Shown: positions 6,085-14,400 of the stretch, in pieces
How positions within the stretch are numbered: the first letter of the stretch is position 1
How the letters are laid out: the number at the start of each line of letters is the position of its first letter
NCBI RefSeq assembly: GCF_014697355.1
Contig: NZ_JACJRQ010000025.1
Span: forward strand, 1 to 64,000
Length of the DNA: 64,000 nucleotides
Direction of reading: 5' to 3'
Source: Nostoc calcicola FACHB-3891
GTDB lineage: Bacteria; Cyanobacteriota; Cyanobacteriia; Cyanobacteriales; Nostocaceae
Made by a program: the position numbers and the translations under genes
The notes under the pieces: model-generated
Seen by the model: only the letters and a program-made list of their open reading frames with translations
Told to the model about the DNA's origin: nothing
The model's database searches: none

Positions 6085-7482
6085 ATGAAAATTGTTGGTT
6101 TAGACGTTTGCAAAAACAGTGTAGTTGCTTGGGAATTAACATCAATTCCTAAGAGCTTTAGAAGCTATTTCCGGGATAATAAACGCCCGAAAGATGATGA
6201 CCCAAAAACATTTAAAGCTAACGCTCTGGGGGTCGAAAAACTCTTAGCTCTCAAGCCCGATGCTGTTGTTTTAGAACCTACTGGAGTCCATTATTCTTGG
6301 ATTTGGGCACACATTTGTGAAACTGAGGGTATTAAGGTTTTGTGGGTGGGGCACGCAGAAGCGGTTCACTACCGAAAGCAAAATAAATTACCTGATAAAA
6401 ATGACCAAGCAGACGCACTAGCACTTGCAGCCTATGCTTTACTGCATTGGGGAGACGATGAATTTTTCTTGCAATTTGAAGCAGGTAAGGTAGCACAGAT
6501 GCGCCATTTGTGGTTGCAATTGCAATCACTAAATAAAATTCAATCTCCGATCGTCAACCGTGCCCGTCAACAACTGGCTAGGGAGTTCCCAGAAGCCGCG
6601 CTATCACGTTCAGAACCTAGTAAATCTGATGGGATGCCACCCCTGTGGGCATGGCTAGCCGGCCGCGAAAGAAATACCAAACGTAAAACCAGTTACTATG
6701 ACAGGCTTTACCAAAACTCGATCGCTAAAAAGTACGGTGTCGGCATCACCACATTTACCAGAAAGCTGTCGAACATGGTGTGTGACCTACAGGACTGGGA
6801 GGCGGAAATTCAGTATGAGATTTTAAGCATTTTGAACAGTCCAGAATTCACACCTTACCGCCAAACCATGACCAAATTCGGTATTGGAGTGAGGCCACAA
6901 GCTTTACTCATTTCCCAAATTTACCCGATTACCAAGTTCGACTCACTCGGTAGATTTAAGCGACGCCTGGGCATGGCCAAGGATGAGAATTCCAGCGGCG
7001 ATAAAGAAACCATGAACACCGGAGCTGGTTCTAAACTTTGCAGGTCACAACTATATTTGTGGGTACTGGATATTGTTGCTCCAGAACACGCTAGACCAAA
7101 AAATGAAATTGGTCAAAAATTGGGCGAGTTCTACGACACTAGAAAATCCCAATTTCAGGACAATCCTGAACTGTGGAAACAGAAAGCCGTGGCACGACTG
7201 CAAAATGAAGCGCTACGAGAATTCAAAAAAACACTTTCTCAAAACTTACTGCCATTAATCAGTAAAGATTTAGCCCCCCAAATTGAAGCGACTTTGGCAT
7301 TAACCATGCAAACTATGCAAATGTCACTAACTGCGAGTATGTCAGTCAATGACATCACACCTGGGGTCAAGGAGAGAGAAGTTAAAAAAGGATTCGGCAA
7401 CTTGGTTATTTCTCAGACTGCTGCCTATGGACTGCGTTTACTATTCAAAGAACTCAAACGCGCTGTAAACGCTGTAGACTAA
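6085..7482 (+). CDS. IS110-family DEDD transposase/recombinase
   Basis: Encodes 465 aa. The N-terminal RuvC-like domain shows D7 (IVGLDVCKNS), E64 (VVLEPTGVHYSW), D107 and D110 (PDKNDQADALALAAYA), the DEDD set. The C-terminal Transposase_20-like domain begins near residue 268 (GVRPQALLISQIYPITKFDS) and includes RFKRRLGMAKDENSSG, with Ser303/Ser304 as candidates for the family's catalytic serine. It is longer than typical IS110 proteins (~320-430 aa) and has extra sequence between the domains. It directly follows the structured segment, and a terminator lies 6 bp after the stop. Because it sits at the end of a same-strand gene run it could also be a domesticated copy. Confidence 0.8.
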   Translation: MKIVGLDVCKNSVVAWELTSIPKSFRSYFRDNKRPKDDDPKTFKANALGVEKLLALKPDAVVLEPTGVHYSWIWAHICETEGIKVLWVGHAEAVHYRKQNKLPDKNDQADALALAAYALLHWGDDEFFLQFEAGKVAQMRHLWLQLQSLNKIQSPIVNRARQQLAREFPEAALSRSEPSKSDGMPPLWAWLAGRERNTKRKTSYYDRLYQNSIAKKYGVGITTFTRKLSNMVCDLQDWEAEIQYEILSILNSPEFTPYRQTMTKFGIGVRPQALLISQIYPITKFDSLGRFKRRLGMAKDENSSGDKETMNTGAGSKLCRSQLYLWVLDIVAPEHARPKNEIGQKLGEFYDTRKSQFQDNPELWKQKAVARLQNEALREFKKTLSQNLLPLISKDLAPQIEATLALTMQTMQMSLTASMSVNDITPGVKEREVKKGFGNLVISQTAAYGLRLLFKELKRAVNAVD

Positions 7483-7488
7483 CATTTT

Positions 7489-7509
7489 ACTCCCCTAATG
7501 GGGAGTTTT
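7489..7509 (+). terminator. Rho-independent terminator after the transposase
   Basis: ACTCCCC/GGGGAGT stem with a TAAT loop, then TTT. Confidence 0.65.
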
Positions 7510-7723
7510 GAATAGCAGTTAGCAAGCTAAAGTGAAATATTGTAATCCTTAACCTTAGTAAGGAACTCAGGCTTTTTGTCGGACTTTGTACTCAATCACT
7601 ACTTAAAATGGTGTTTTTGATGTCCAGTTTTGCTACTAACATCAATGTGAAGAATGATTGTGACAGATGGAATACTCAAAGCAATTACCTGGAACTTCGT
7701 AACAGTGAATTGAAAATAGCAAA

Positions 7724-7891
7724 TTAACTTGCGTGTTCCCAGTCACTCAGTAATTCATGTTGCTGTACTATTTTCTTAGATTTGCGGAATGGTACTTTCG
7801 GAGTACCAACACTCATCCCAGGAAAAGACTGTTTTTTGGTCTTGGTGAGTTTGTTTTCTTGTGTGGTTGAACTAATTTCGGTAGTTTTCAT
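7724..7891 (-). CDS. Possible small basic protein
   Basis: An ATG-to-TAA frame of 55 aa (MKTTEISSTTQENKLTKTKK, later VPFRKSKKIVQQHELLSDWE). It is basic and hydrophilic, with no strong ribosome-binding site. The composition looks like protein rather than filler, but there is no supporting homology, so it may be spurious. Confidence 0.3.
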   Translation of the reverse strand: MKTTEISSTTQENKLTKTKKQSFPGMSVGTPKVPFRKSKKIVQQHELLSDWEHAS

Positions 7892-8056
7892 TGGTAATTA
7901 GATGTTTGATTGAAACTTCAGCACCAATCTATAACAACAATTTTCAAATGGCAAATTTCTGAAGAAGGATAAAAAATAGACATGCAACTGCCAAAAGTAT
8001 ATTTTGTTATACAGCAGTTTTTGTTTGCATCAGGTAGAAAGTAACAGGCACATCAA

Positions 8057-8181
8057 TAGACCTCTTGCAAAAGTGCTTTTTGCAACAGGGGGGAAAAGGG
8101 TAAAGGTTAAAGGGGAAGGGAACAATACAGAACTTTTTCCCCTTCCCTCCGCCCCTTATCCCGACTTATGCAAGAAGTCTA
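8057..8181. mobile_element. MITE-like element with TA flanks
   Basis: Near-perfect terminal inverted repeats AGACCTCTTGCAAAAGT (start) and ACTTATGCAAGAAGTCT (end) are each flanked by TA, which fits the TA target duplication of IS630/Tc1-mariner elements. The interior is purine-rich filler with no gene. Confidence 0.6.
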
Positions 8182-8397
8182 ATCATGCTGTCTTCATCTT
8201 TTTGGGTTCATGATATTTACTTTGGAAAATCCTTTTAACCTCCCTGAAAAAGCTACAGTATACACACCAGTTTCTTGACCTCCACCTTAGATGTGATGTC
8301 CGCTTACAGACTTATCATTTAGGCTGACGGTGAAATACGGGGATGCTCTCACGTGGTGAAATTTTAATGATAAGTAATTAGCCGGACTTGATATGAT

Positions 8398-8599
8398 GCA
8401 TCGACCTGCACCTTTGTTGCATCGACCTGCACCTTTGTTGCATCGACCTGCACCTTTGTTGCATCAACCTGCACCTTTGTTGCATCGACCTGCACCTTTG
8501 TTGCATCGACCTGCACCTTTGTTGCATCGACCTGCACCCTTGTTGCATCGACCTGCACCTTTGTTGCATCGACCTGCACCTTTGTTGCATCGACCTGAA
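8398..8599. repeat. 21-bp tandem repeat array, ~9 units
   Basis: Unit CATCGACCTGCACCTTTGTTG repeats nine times with two single-base variants (CATCAACC; CACCCTTG), then a partial unit. All three forward frames and two reverse frames stay open because 21 is a multiple of 3, so the apparent ORFs here are a by-product. Reverse translation gives the heptapeptide VQVDATK. Confidence 0.85.
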
Positions 8600-8608
8600 A
8601 AAATAACC

Positions 8609-8716
8609 TACTGGACTGACACAGCTAAAATAGTGCATTAGCAAAAATCAAAAACCTTGTTTTCTATCAAGACCTCAAAAATCTATTGCATCATTTTAGT
8701 CGTGTCAGTCCACTAC
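8609..8716. mobile_element. MITE-like element with ~25-bp inverted ends
   Basis: TACTGGACTGACACAGCTAA at the left matches the inverse of the right end (TTTTAGTCGTGTCAGTCCAC) with few differences. About 108 bp long with no ORF; it abuts the 21-bp array. Confidence 0.5.
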
Positions 8717-9096
8717 CCTACGTTATGTTGGTCGAGAAACTGTCAAACATCGCCAATGACTTTTAATGTAGTTGCTTCCCCCAAGCGATCGCCAATATCA
8801 CGTTAGAATTGCAGTACTTGTTGGTAGCGTTGTCATAATTGGGTATGAAAAGAGGATGGAGGGCACGGAGGAGAATAATAACTCCTAGTTCTGAACGCGG
8901 CTCATCGCCCCGCTATCCATGTACAGCACACCCCATGCCCATGCATAGGTGTTGCTTAAGAACATTCACCTTTGAATTTGTGTTAAAGTGTCAAAGGAAG
9001 ATTAAATTCGGTTGTGTAGTTTGTTATTATATATACTTGTATTACAGACCTCTCCGGATATAAATCTCTACACTCCCATGCTTCTGGAGACACTTT
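8717..9096. other. Leader and promoter region of the RRM gene
   Basis: No gene seen. One HIP1-like GCGATCGC lies at 8785. The AT-rich TTATTATATATACTTGTATTAC (9023-9044) ahead of the RRM gene is a likely promoter or UTR area, and a GGAG lies just before the ATG at 9097. Confidence 0.45.
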
Positions 9097-9405
9097 ATGT
9101 CAATTTATGTCGGTAATCTATCTTATGAGGTTAGAGAAGAAGACCTCAAGCAAGTCTTTTCAGAATACGGAACTGTAAAAGATGTTCAATTGCCCATCGA
9201 CCGAGAAACAGGTCGAGTGAGGGGTTTTGGCTTCGTGCAAATGGAATCGGACGCCCAAGAAGCAGCAGCAATTGAAGCCCTTGATAGTGCTGAGTGGATG
9301 GGTCGGAGTTTAAAAGTTAATAAAGCTAAACCTAAGACAGATGGAGGTTCCTCTGGTGGTAGACGCGGAAGTGGCGGTGGTGGAGGATACTCCCGACGCT
9401 ATTAA
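9097..9405 (+). CDS. rbp: RRM-type glycine-rich RNA-binding protein
   Basis: Encodes 102 aa: one RNA recognition motif with RNP2 IYVGNL (residues 3-8) and RNP1 RGFGFVQM (42-49), then a short Gly/Ser/Arg tail (GGRRGSGGGGGYSRRY). This is the cyanobacterial Rbp family, whose members bind single-stranded RNA and are often cold-induced. ATG start with GGAG 8-11 bp upstream. The gene is followed by a terminator hairpin and then rpsU, the same order as known rbpA1-rpsU loci in Anabaena. Glycine-rich tails are typical of the cold-regulated subtype. Confidence 0.93.
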   Translation: MSIYVGNLSYEVREEDLKQVFSEYGTVKDVQLPIDRETGRVRGFGFVQMESDAQEAAAIEALDSAEWMGRSLKVNKAKPKTDGGSSGGRRGSGGGGGYSRRY

Positions 9406-9442
9406 GGTCTAGAACCAAAAATTTAACTCTAAGGTCTTGAGG

Positions 9443-9467
9443 GCAGACAAGGCGTCTGCTTTTTTTT
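9443..9467 (+). terminator. Terminator or attenuator between rbp and rpsU
   Basis: GCAGAC/GTCTGC stem, AAGGC loop, then eight T residues. Since rpsU follows at once, partial read-through would set its level. Confidence 0.75.
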
Positions 9468-9485
9468 GCGCTTCGGTTGAATAAG

Positions 9486-9677
9486 GTGCTTACCCAAATA
9501 ATAGTAGGGGAAAATGAAGGTATCGAATCAGCCTTACGTAGATTTAAGCCAGAAGTATCTAAGGCAGGAATTTTTCCAGATATCAAAAAGCACCGCCACT
9601 TTGAAACACCGCTGCAAAAACGCAAATGCAAAGCGATCGCTAAGCATAAGCAACGTAAGAAAAGTTTCAACAATTAA
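9486..9677 (+). CDS. rpsU: 30S ribosomal protein bS21
   Basis: Encodes ~63 aa with the family signature TQIIVGENEGIESALRRFKP, then KKHRHFETP and a basic C-terminus (KAIAKHKQRKKSF). S21 joins the 30S subunit near the mRNA exit platform. The start is uncertain: GTG 9486 gives the normal N-terminus (M-L-T-Q), while TTG 9477 adds three residues. It is preceded by the rbp terminator and has no clear ribosome-binding site, so coupling to rbp transcription is likely. Confidence 0.9.
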   Translation: MLTQIIVGENEGIESALRRFKPEVSKAGIFPDIKKHRHFETPLQKRKCKAIAKHKQRKKSFNN

Positions 9678-9779
9678 TTATAAGTCTGTGCGATCGCTTT
9701 TTTAATAGCTTGGGATGTGTTTTAGCTTAGTTCTAATGAATTGCCCGATAATTATTAAGGCAATCTACAGACAGCAAAG

Positions 9780-10760
9780 ATGCAGACTTTCCAAAAACTC
9801 TCCCTGCCAAATATGGGCTGCGGGACTTGGGCTTGGGGCAACCAATTGCTTTGGGGATATGACGAAAGCATGGATGACCAATTGCAAGCCGTCTTTAACC
9901 TTTGTGTAAGCAACGGTGTAACTTTATTTGATACAGGTGATTCTTACGGAACTGGGAGATTGAATGGTCGAAGTGAGCGACTCTTGGGACAATTCAACCG
10001 AGAATATGTAGGTTCCAATCGAGAAAATATTTGTATTGCTACCAAGCTTGCTGCTTATCCCTGGAGATGGACACGGCAGTCAATGGTAAAAGCTTGCCAG
10101 TCATCTGCTCAACGTCTGGGAAAAAATGTCGATTTAGTACAAATGCATTGGTCTACAGCAAACTATGCTCCCTGGCAAGAAAGGGGGTTGTTGGATGGTT
10201 TGGCTGATATCTATGAGCAAGGGTTAGTTAAGGGAGTAGGACTATCGAATTACGGGCCGAAACGGCTCAAGCAAGTCCAGAAAAAGTTTGCCCAGCGAGG
10301 CGTTCCCATCACTACTGTGCAAGTTCAATATTCTCTGCTATCTACATATCCTGTTACCCAACTCCAACTGAAAGATGTTTGTGATGAGTTGGGAATCAAA
10401 TTAATTGCTTACAGTCCTTTGGCTTTGGGGTTACTGACTGGAAAATACTCTGTTGGAGGTTTTTTTCCCAAAGGTATACGAGGTCTGCTGTTTAGACAGA
10501 TTTTACCAGGAGCGCGATCGCTTTTAGCATGTTTGCAAGAAGTGGCACTGTCCAGAAACAAAACTATGTCACAGGTAGCAATTAACTGGTGCATCTGTAA
10601 AGGAACCATTCCTATCCCTGGAGCAAAGACTGTGGAACAAGCCAGGGAAAATATTGGTGCGTTGGGTTGGGAATTAGATTGCGGTGAAATTGCAGAGTTA
10701 GATAAAGCAGCAGCAAGTGCAGACAAAAAAATGGTGCAAAATATTTTTCAAACTAAGTGA
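9780..10760 (+). CDS. Aldo/keto reductase
   Basis: Encodes 326 aa. An NADPH-dependent TIM-barrel oxidoreductase with the catalytic tetrad visible: D51 and Y56 (LFDTGDSYGTGRLNGRSE), K89 (ICIATKLAAYP) and H123 (LVQMHWS). The C-terminal cofactor region (GTIPIPGAKTVEQARENIGA) is intact. Length is normal for the family. The cyanobacterial and plant-plastid clade is likely; the substrate is unknown. ATG start; transcribed from its own region after rpsU. Confidence 0.9.
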   Translation: MQTFQKLSLPNMGCGTWAWGNQLLWGYDESMDDQLQAVFNLCVSNGVTLFDTGDSYGTGRLNGRSERLLGQFNREYVGSNRENICIATKLAAYPWRWTRQSMVKACQSSAQRLGKNVDLVQMHWSTANYAPWQERGLLDGLADIYEQGLVKGVGLSNYGPKRLKQVQKKFAQRGVPITTVQVQYSLLSTYPVTQLQLKDVCDELGIKLIAYSPLALGLLTGKYSVGGFFPKGIRGLLFRQILPGARSLLACLQEVALSRNKTMSQVAINWCICKGTIPIPGAKTVEQARENIGALGWELDCGEIAELDKAAASADKKMVQNIFQTK

Positions 10761-11157
10761 ATTGTTTACTCAAAATTTATGAGCGGTAGGATCTTTGAAG
10801 AGATGATTACAGCAATTTTTAGTCATGCAACCATAGGATAGCACAACTCGCTGTGCTATCCTACAACCGATTATGATTCAAATAAATGAAAAAGGCTATA
10901 AACCACGCTCTCAAGACAAATATTTCTCATTTTTAATAATTTTACAAAAGACATAAATCCTGGATTTATGTCTTAATTGTTGGGTTGAATAACTTGATTT
11001 TTTATATGAATTGAGAAAGAATGAATATTGAGTCTAACATCTTGTAGACACTCTTGGTGACAACTTAACCTTATCCAATGTCCACAGTCCGCGAAAGCGG
11101 ACTTTTTGTTTGTAGCCTCAAATGAGAATCAGAATTCATGAGCTATTTTTGGTTACT
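10761..11157. other. Intergenic region with terminator-like hairpins
   Basis: Apart from the hairpin listed at 11086, this holds an inverted pair GGATAGCACA/TGTGCTATCC (10837-10861) and a second pair AAGACATAAATCC/GGATTTATGTCTT (10949-10974). No ORF supported. Confidence 0.5.
11086..11107 (+). terminator. Terminator-like hairpin
   Basis: AGTCCGC-GAAA-GCGGACT followed by TTTT. No plus-strand gene ends just upstream, so it could close an unannotated small transcript. Confidence 0.55.
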
Positions 11158-11279
11158 AATTGACCAAATAATTACGAATTACGTTAGCGTAGCGCTAGCG
11201 AGTCCGCAATAGCGAAGCGTTAGCGACGCAGGAGCGTCGCATCATTACGAATTACGAATTAGTAATTATTTGGTCAATT
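11158..11279. mobile_element. MITE-like palindromic element
   Basis: Terminal inverted repeats AATTGACCAAATAATTA and TAATTATTTGGTCAATT flank a core of GCGTTAGCGACGC-type repeats common in Nostocales. The same right end recurs at 43181-43201. Confidence 0.5.
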
Positions 11280-11402
11280 TATGGGTCACAATTTCGGTTA
11301 AGTATGCATTGTCACTTCTGTTCTGTAACTTGTAGCGTTTATCTGTTAGCTAAGTAAGAATTTAGGGAATCCTAGTGAAATCAAAGCCCTCTTGCTAAAC
11401 CT

Positions 11403-14400
11403 ATGACTTCTCTAGCACAGCAATTTCCAAAAATTTTTGGCTATACCTTGGTTGAGCAGTTGTATCTAGGTTCTAGGACGGCTGTCTATCGAGGAGTGCA
11501 AAGGTCACAGCAATGTCCGGTGGTAATTAAGACACTGCGGCACGACTATCCCAGCTTCAGCGAATTGGTGCAGTTTCGCAATCAGTATGCGATCGCTAAA
11601 AATCTTAACATCCCAGGCATTGTCCGACCCATTAGTCTAGAACCATACCAAAATGGCTATGCCTTGGTGATGGAAGACATCGGTGGCATCTCCCTACGTC
11701 ATTACATCCAGGATTCCCCTCTAACTGTCGAACAATTCTGGCCAATTGCCCTGCAAATTGTCGATATCCTCCACCAGCTCTATCAGCAACGGATTATTCA
11801 CAAAGACATTAAACCAGCCAACATTCTGATTCAACGAGAAACTGGGCAGATTAAGCTGATTGACTTTAGCATTGCCTCCCTGTTACCCCGCGAAACCCAA
11901 GAGATTCAAAATCCCAACGTTCTAGAAGGCACTTTAGCCTATATCTCACCCGAGCAAACCGGGCGGATGAACCGGGGCATTGACTATCGCAGCGATTTCT
12001 ATTCCTTGGGAATTACCTTTTTTGAACTGCTCGCGGGACAGTTACCATTCCCCACTGATGAGCCAATGGAAATGGTTCATGCCCATCTCGCTAAGCAACC
12101 ACTCTCTGTCTGCGATCTCAACCCCGATCTGCCCATCATGCTCAGTGAAATCATTGGCAAACTGATGGCCAAGAATGCGGAAGACCGCTATCACAGTGCC
12201 CTGGGTCTCAAGCACGATCTCATGAGATGCCAGCAAGAGTATCATGTTGTGGGCAAACTCGCTTGGTTTGAGTTAGGTGAACGGGATATCAGCGATCGCT
12301 TTTTAATCCCCGAAAAACTCTACGGACGAGAACAAGAAGTTCAAACCTTGCTCGATGCTTTTGGCCGAGTTGCCAACGGAGCCTCCGAACTGATGCTAGT
12401 GGCAGGTTTTTCTGGCATTGGCAAAACCGCCGTTGTCAATGAAGTGCATAAGCCGATTGTGCGCTGGCATGGCTATTTCATCAAAGGTAAATACGACCAA
12501 TTCAACCGCAATCTTCCGTTTAGCGCCTTTGTCCAAGCCTTCCGCGACCTGATGGGGCAACTACTGAGCAGTGATGACGCGCAGTTGCAAGAGTGGAAAG
12601 CGAAGATCCTGGCAGCACTTGGTGACAATGGCCTGGTACTGATTGAGGTGATTCCGGAACTCGAACAGGTAATCGGACAGCAACCCCCAGTACCAGAACT
12701 CTCCGGCAGCGCCGCTCAGAACCGTTTCAATCTGCTGTTCCAGAAGTTCATTACGGTGTTTACTACCCCAGAGCATCCACTGGTCATTTTCCTGGATGAC
12801 TTGCAGTGGGCTGATTCGGCCTCTCTGAACTTGCTGAAGCTACTGCTGACAGAGCGCGAACGCGGTTATCTGTTCGTTATCGGAGCCTATCGGGATAACG
12901 AAGTGTTTCCGACTCACCCCTTGATGCTGATGCTCGACGAGATCGAGAAAGCCCAAACCTTAATCCATAGCCTCACCCTGGAACCCCTGAGCCAAGCGGA
13001 TGTGAATCAGTTAACGGCAGATACGCTCAGTTGCTCTCTGGAACTGGCGCAGCCGTTGACGGAGTTGGTCTATCAAAAAACCAAGGGTAATCCCTTCTTC
13101 CTCACCCAATTTCTCAAAGCACTGCATGAAGACGGCTATATTTCCTTTGACTTCCAGGCGGGACATTGGCAGTGCGACCTAGCAACGGTGAAGTTACTCG
13201 CACTCACGGATGATGTCGTCGAGTTCATGGCACTTCAGTTGCAAAAATTGCCTACTGCCACCCAAACTGTTTTGAAACTGGCGGCTTGCATTGGCGCTCA
13301 GTTCGATTTGGCTACCCTGGCGATTGTCAGTGAGCGATCGCCCGAAGATACCGCGATCGACCTCTGGAAAGCCTTACAAGAAGGCTTGATTTTACCCATC
13401 AGCGATGTTTACAAGTTTTATCAGCCGTCAGAACTTCTGGTGGCAGAAGTCCAACAGCCACTCACGTTTAACTGTTCTTATCGCTTTCTCCACGATCGCG
13501 TACAGCAAGCAGCCTATTCTCTCATCCCTGACGAGCAAAAACAGACGACTCATTACCAGATCGGACAACTTTTGCTCCGACTTGTTTCCCCAGCCGCCAG
13601 AGAAGAGCGCATTTTTGAAATCGTCAATCAGTTGAACTATGGAACAACGCTGGTTGAGGAACAACACCAAAGGGACGAACTCGCCCAACTCAACCTCACT
13701 GCTTGCCGCAAAGCGAGAGCCTCAACGGCCTATCAAGCAGCCCGTGAATATGCCACCGTGGGACTGACACTGCTAGGAACAAACGCTTGGCAACGGCACT
13801 ACGAAATGACCCTATCTCTGCACGATTTAGCAGCTGAGGTCGCGTTCTTGATTGGTGATTTTGAGCAGATGGATCGATGGATTGAAGCGGTGATTCATCA
13901 TGCAAAAACGCCTTTAGAACAGGTGCAAGTTTATCAAGTCAGAATTCAGGCGTTGGTAGCCCGCAATCAATTTTTAGAGGCGATCGCCATCGGTCAATCG
14001 GTGTTTCAAATGTTGGGCGTGAACTTGCCAGACGAACCAACACTAGAGGATATTCGCCTCCTTAAGCAGGAAATCGATGCCTTAATCAGCGATCGCTCCA
14101 TTGAGTCATTCATGCATCTGCCGCCAATGACCGATGCCCAGCAGTTAGCCATTATGCAAAATGCGGCTCGCCTGACACCCGTCTGTTACATGACAGGCTC
14201 AAAGCTCTATTTCCTAATCGTGGCGCTACAGGTCAAATTATCAATTCAATTTGGTAATAGCCCTGTTTCGGCTTATTGCTACGCGGGTTACGCCTTCCAA
14301 CTGAGGATTCTGTGGAAAGACATGACCAAGGTGCCTCAGTTTGGGCAATTAGGATACCAACTCGCCTCAGAGCCAGATGCCAAAAATATTCGAGCCGCAA

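Noticed and set aside
8398..8599. Possible CRISPR array
   Set aside because: Units are directly contiguous, with no variable spacers; no cas genes are present.
8364..8644. Three open frames over the 21-bp array (plus and minus)
   Set aside because: They exist only because the unit length is a multiple of three; no flanking coding signal or ribosome-binding site.
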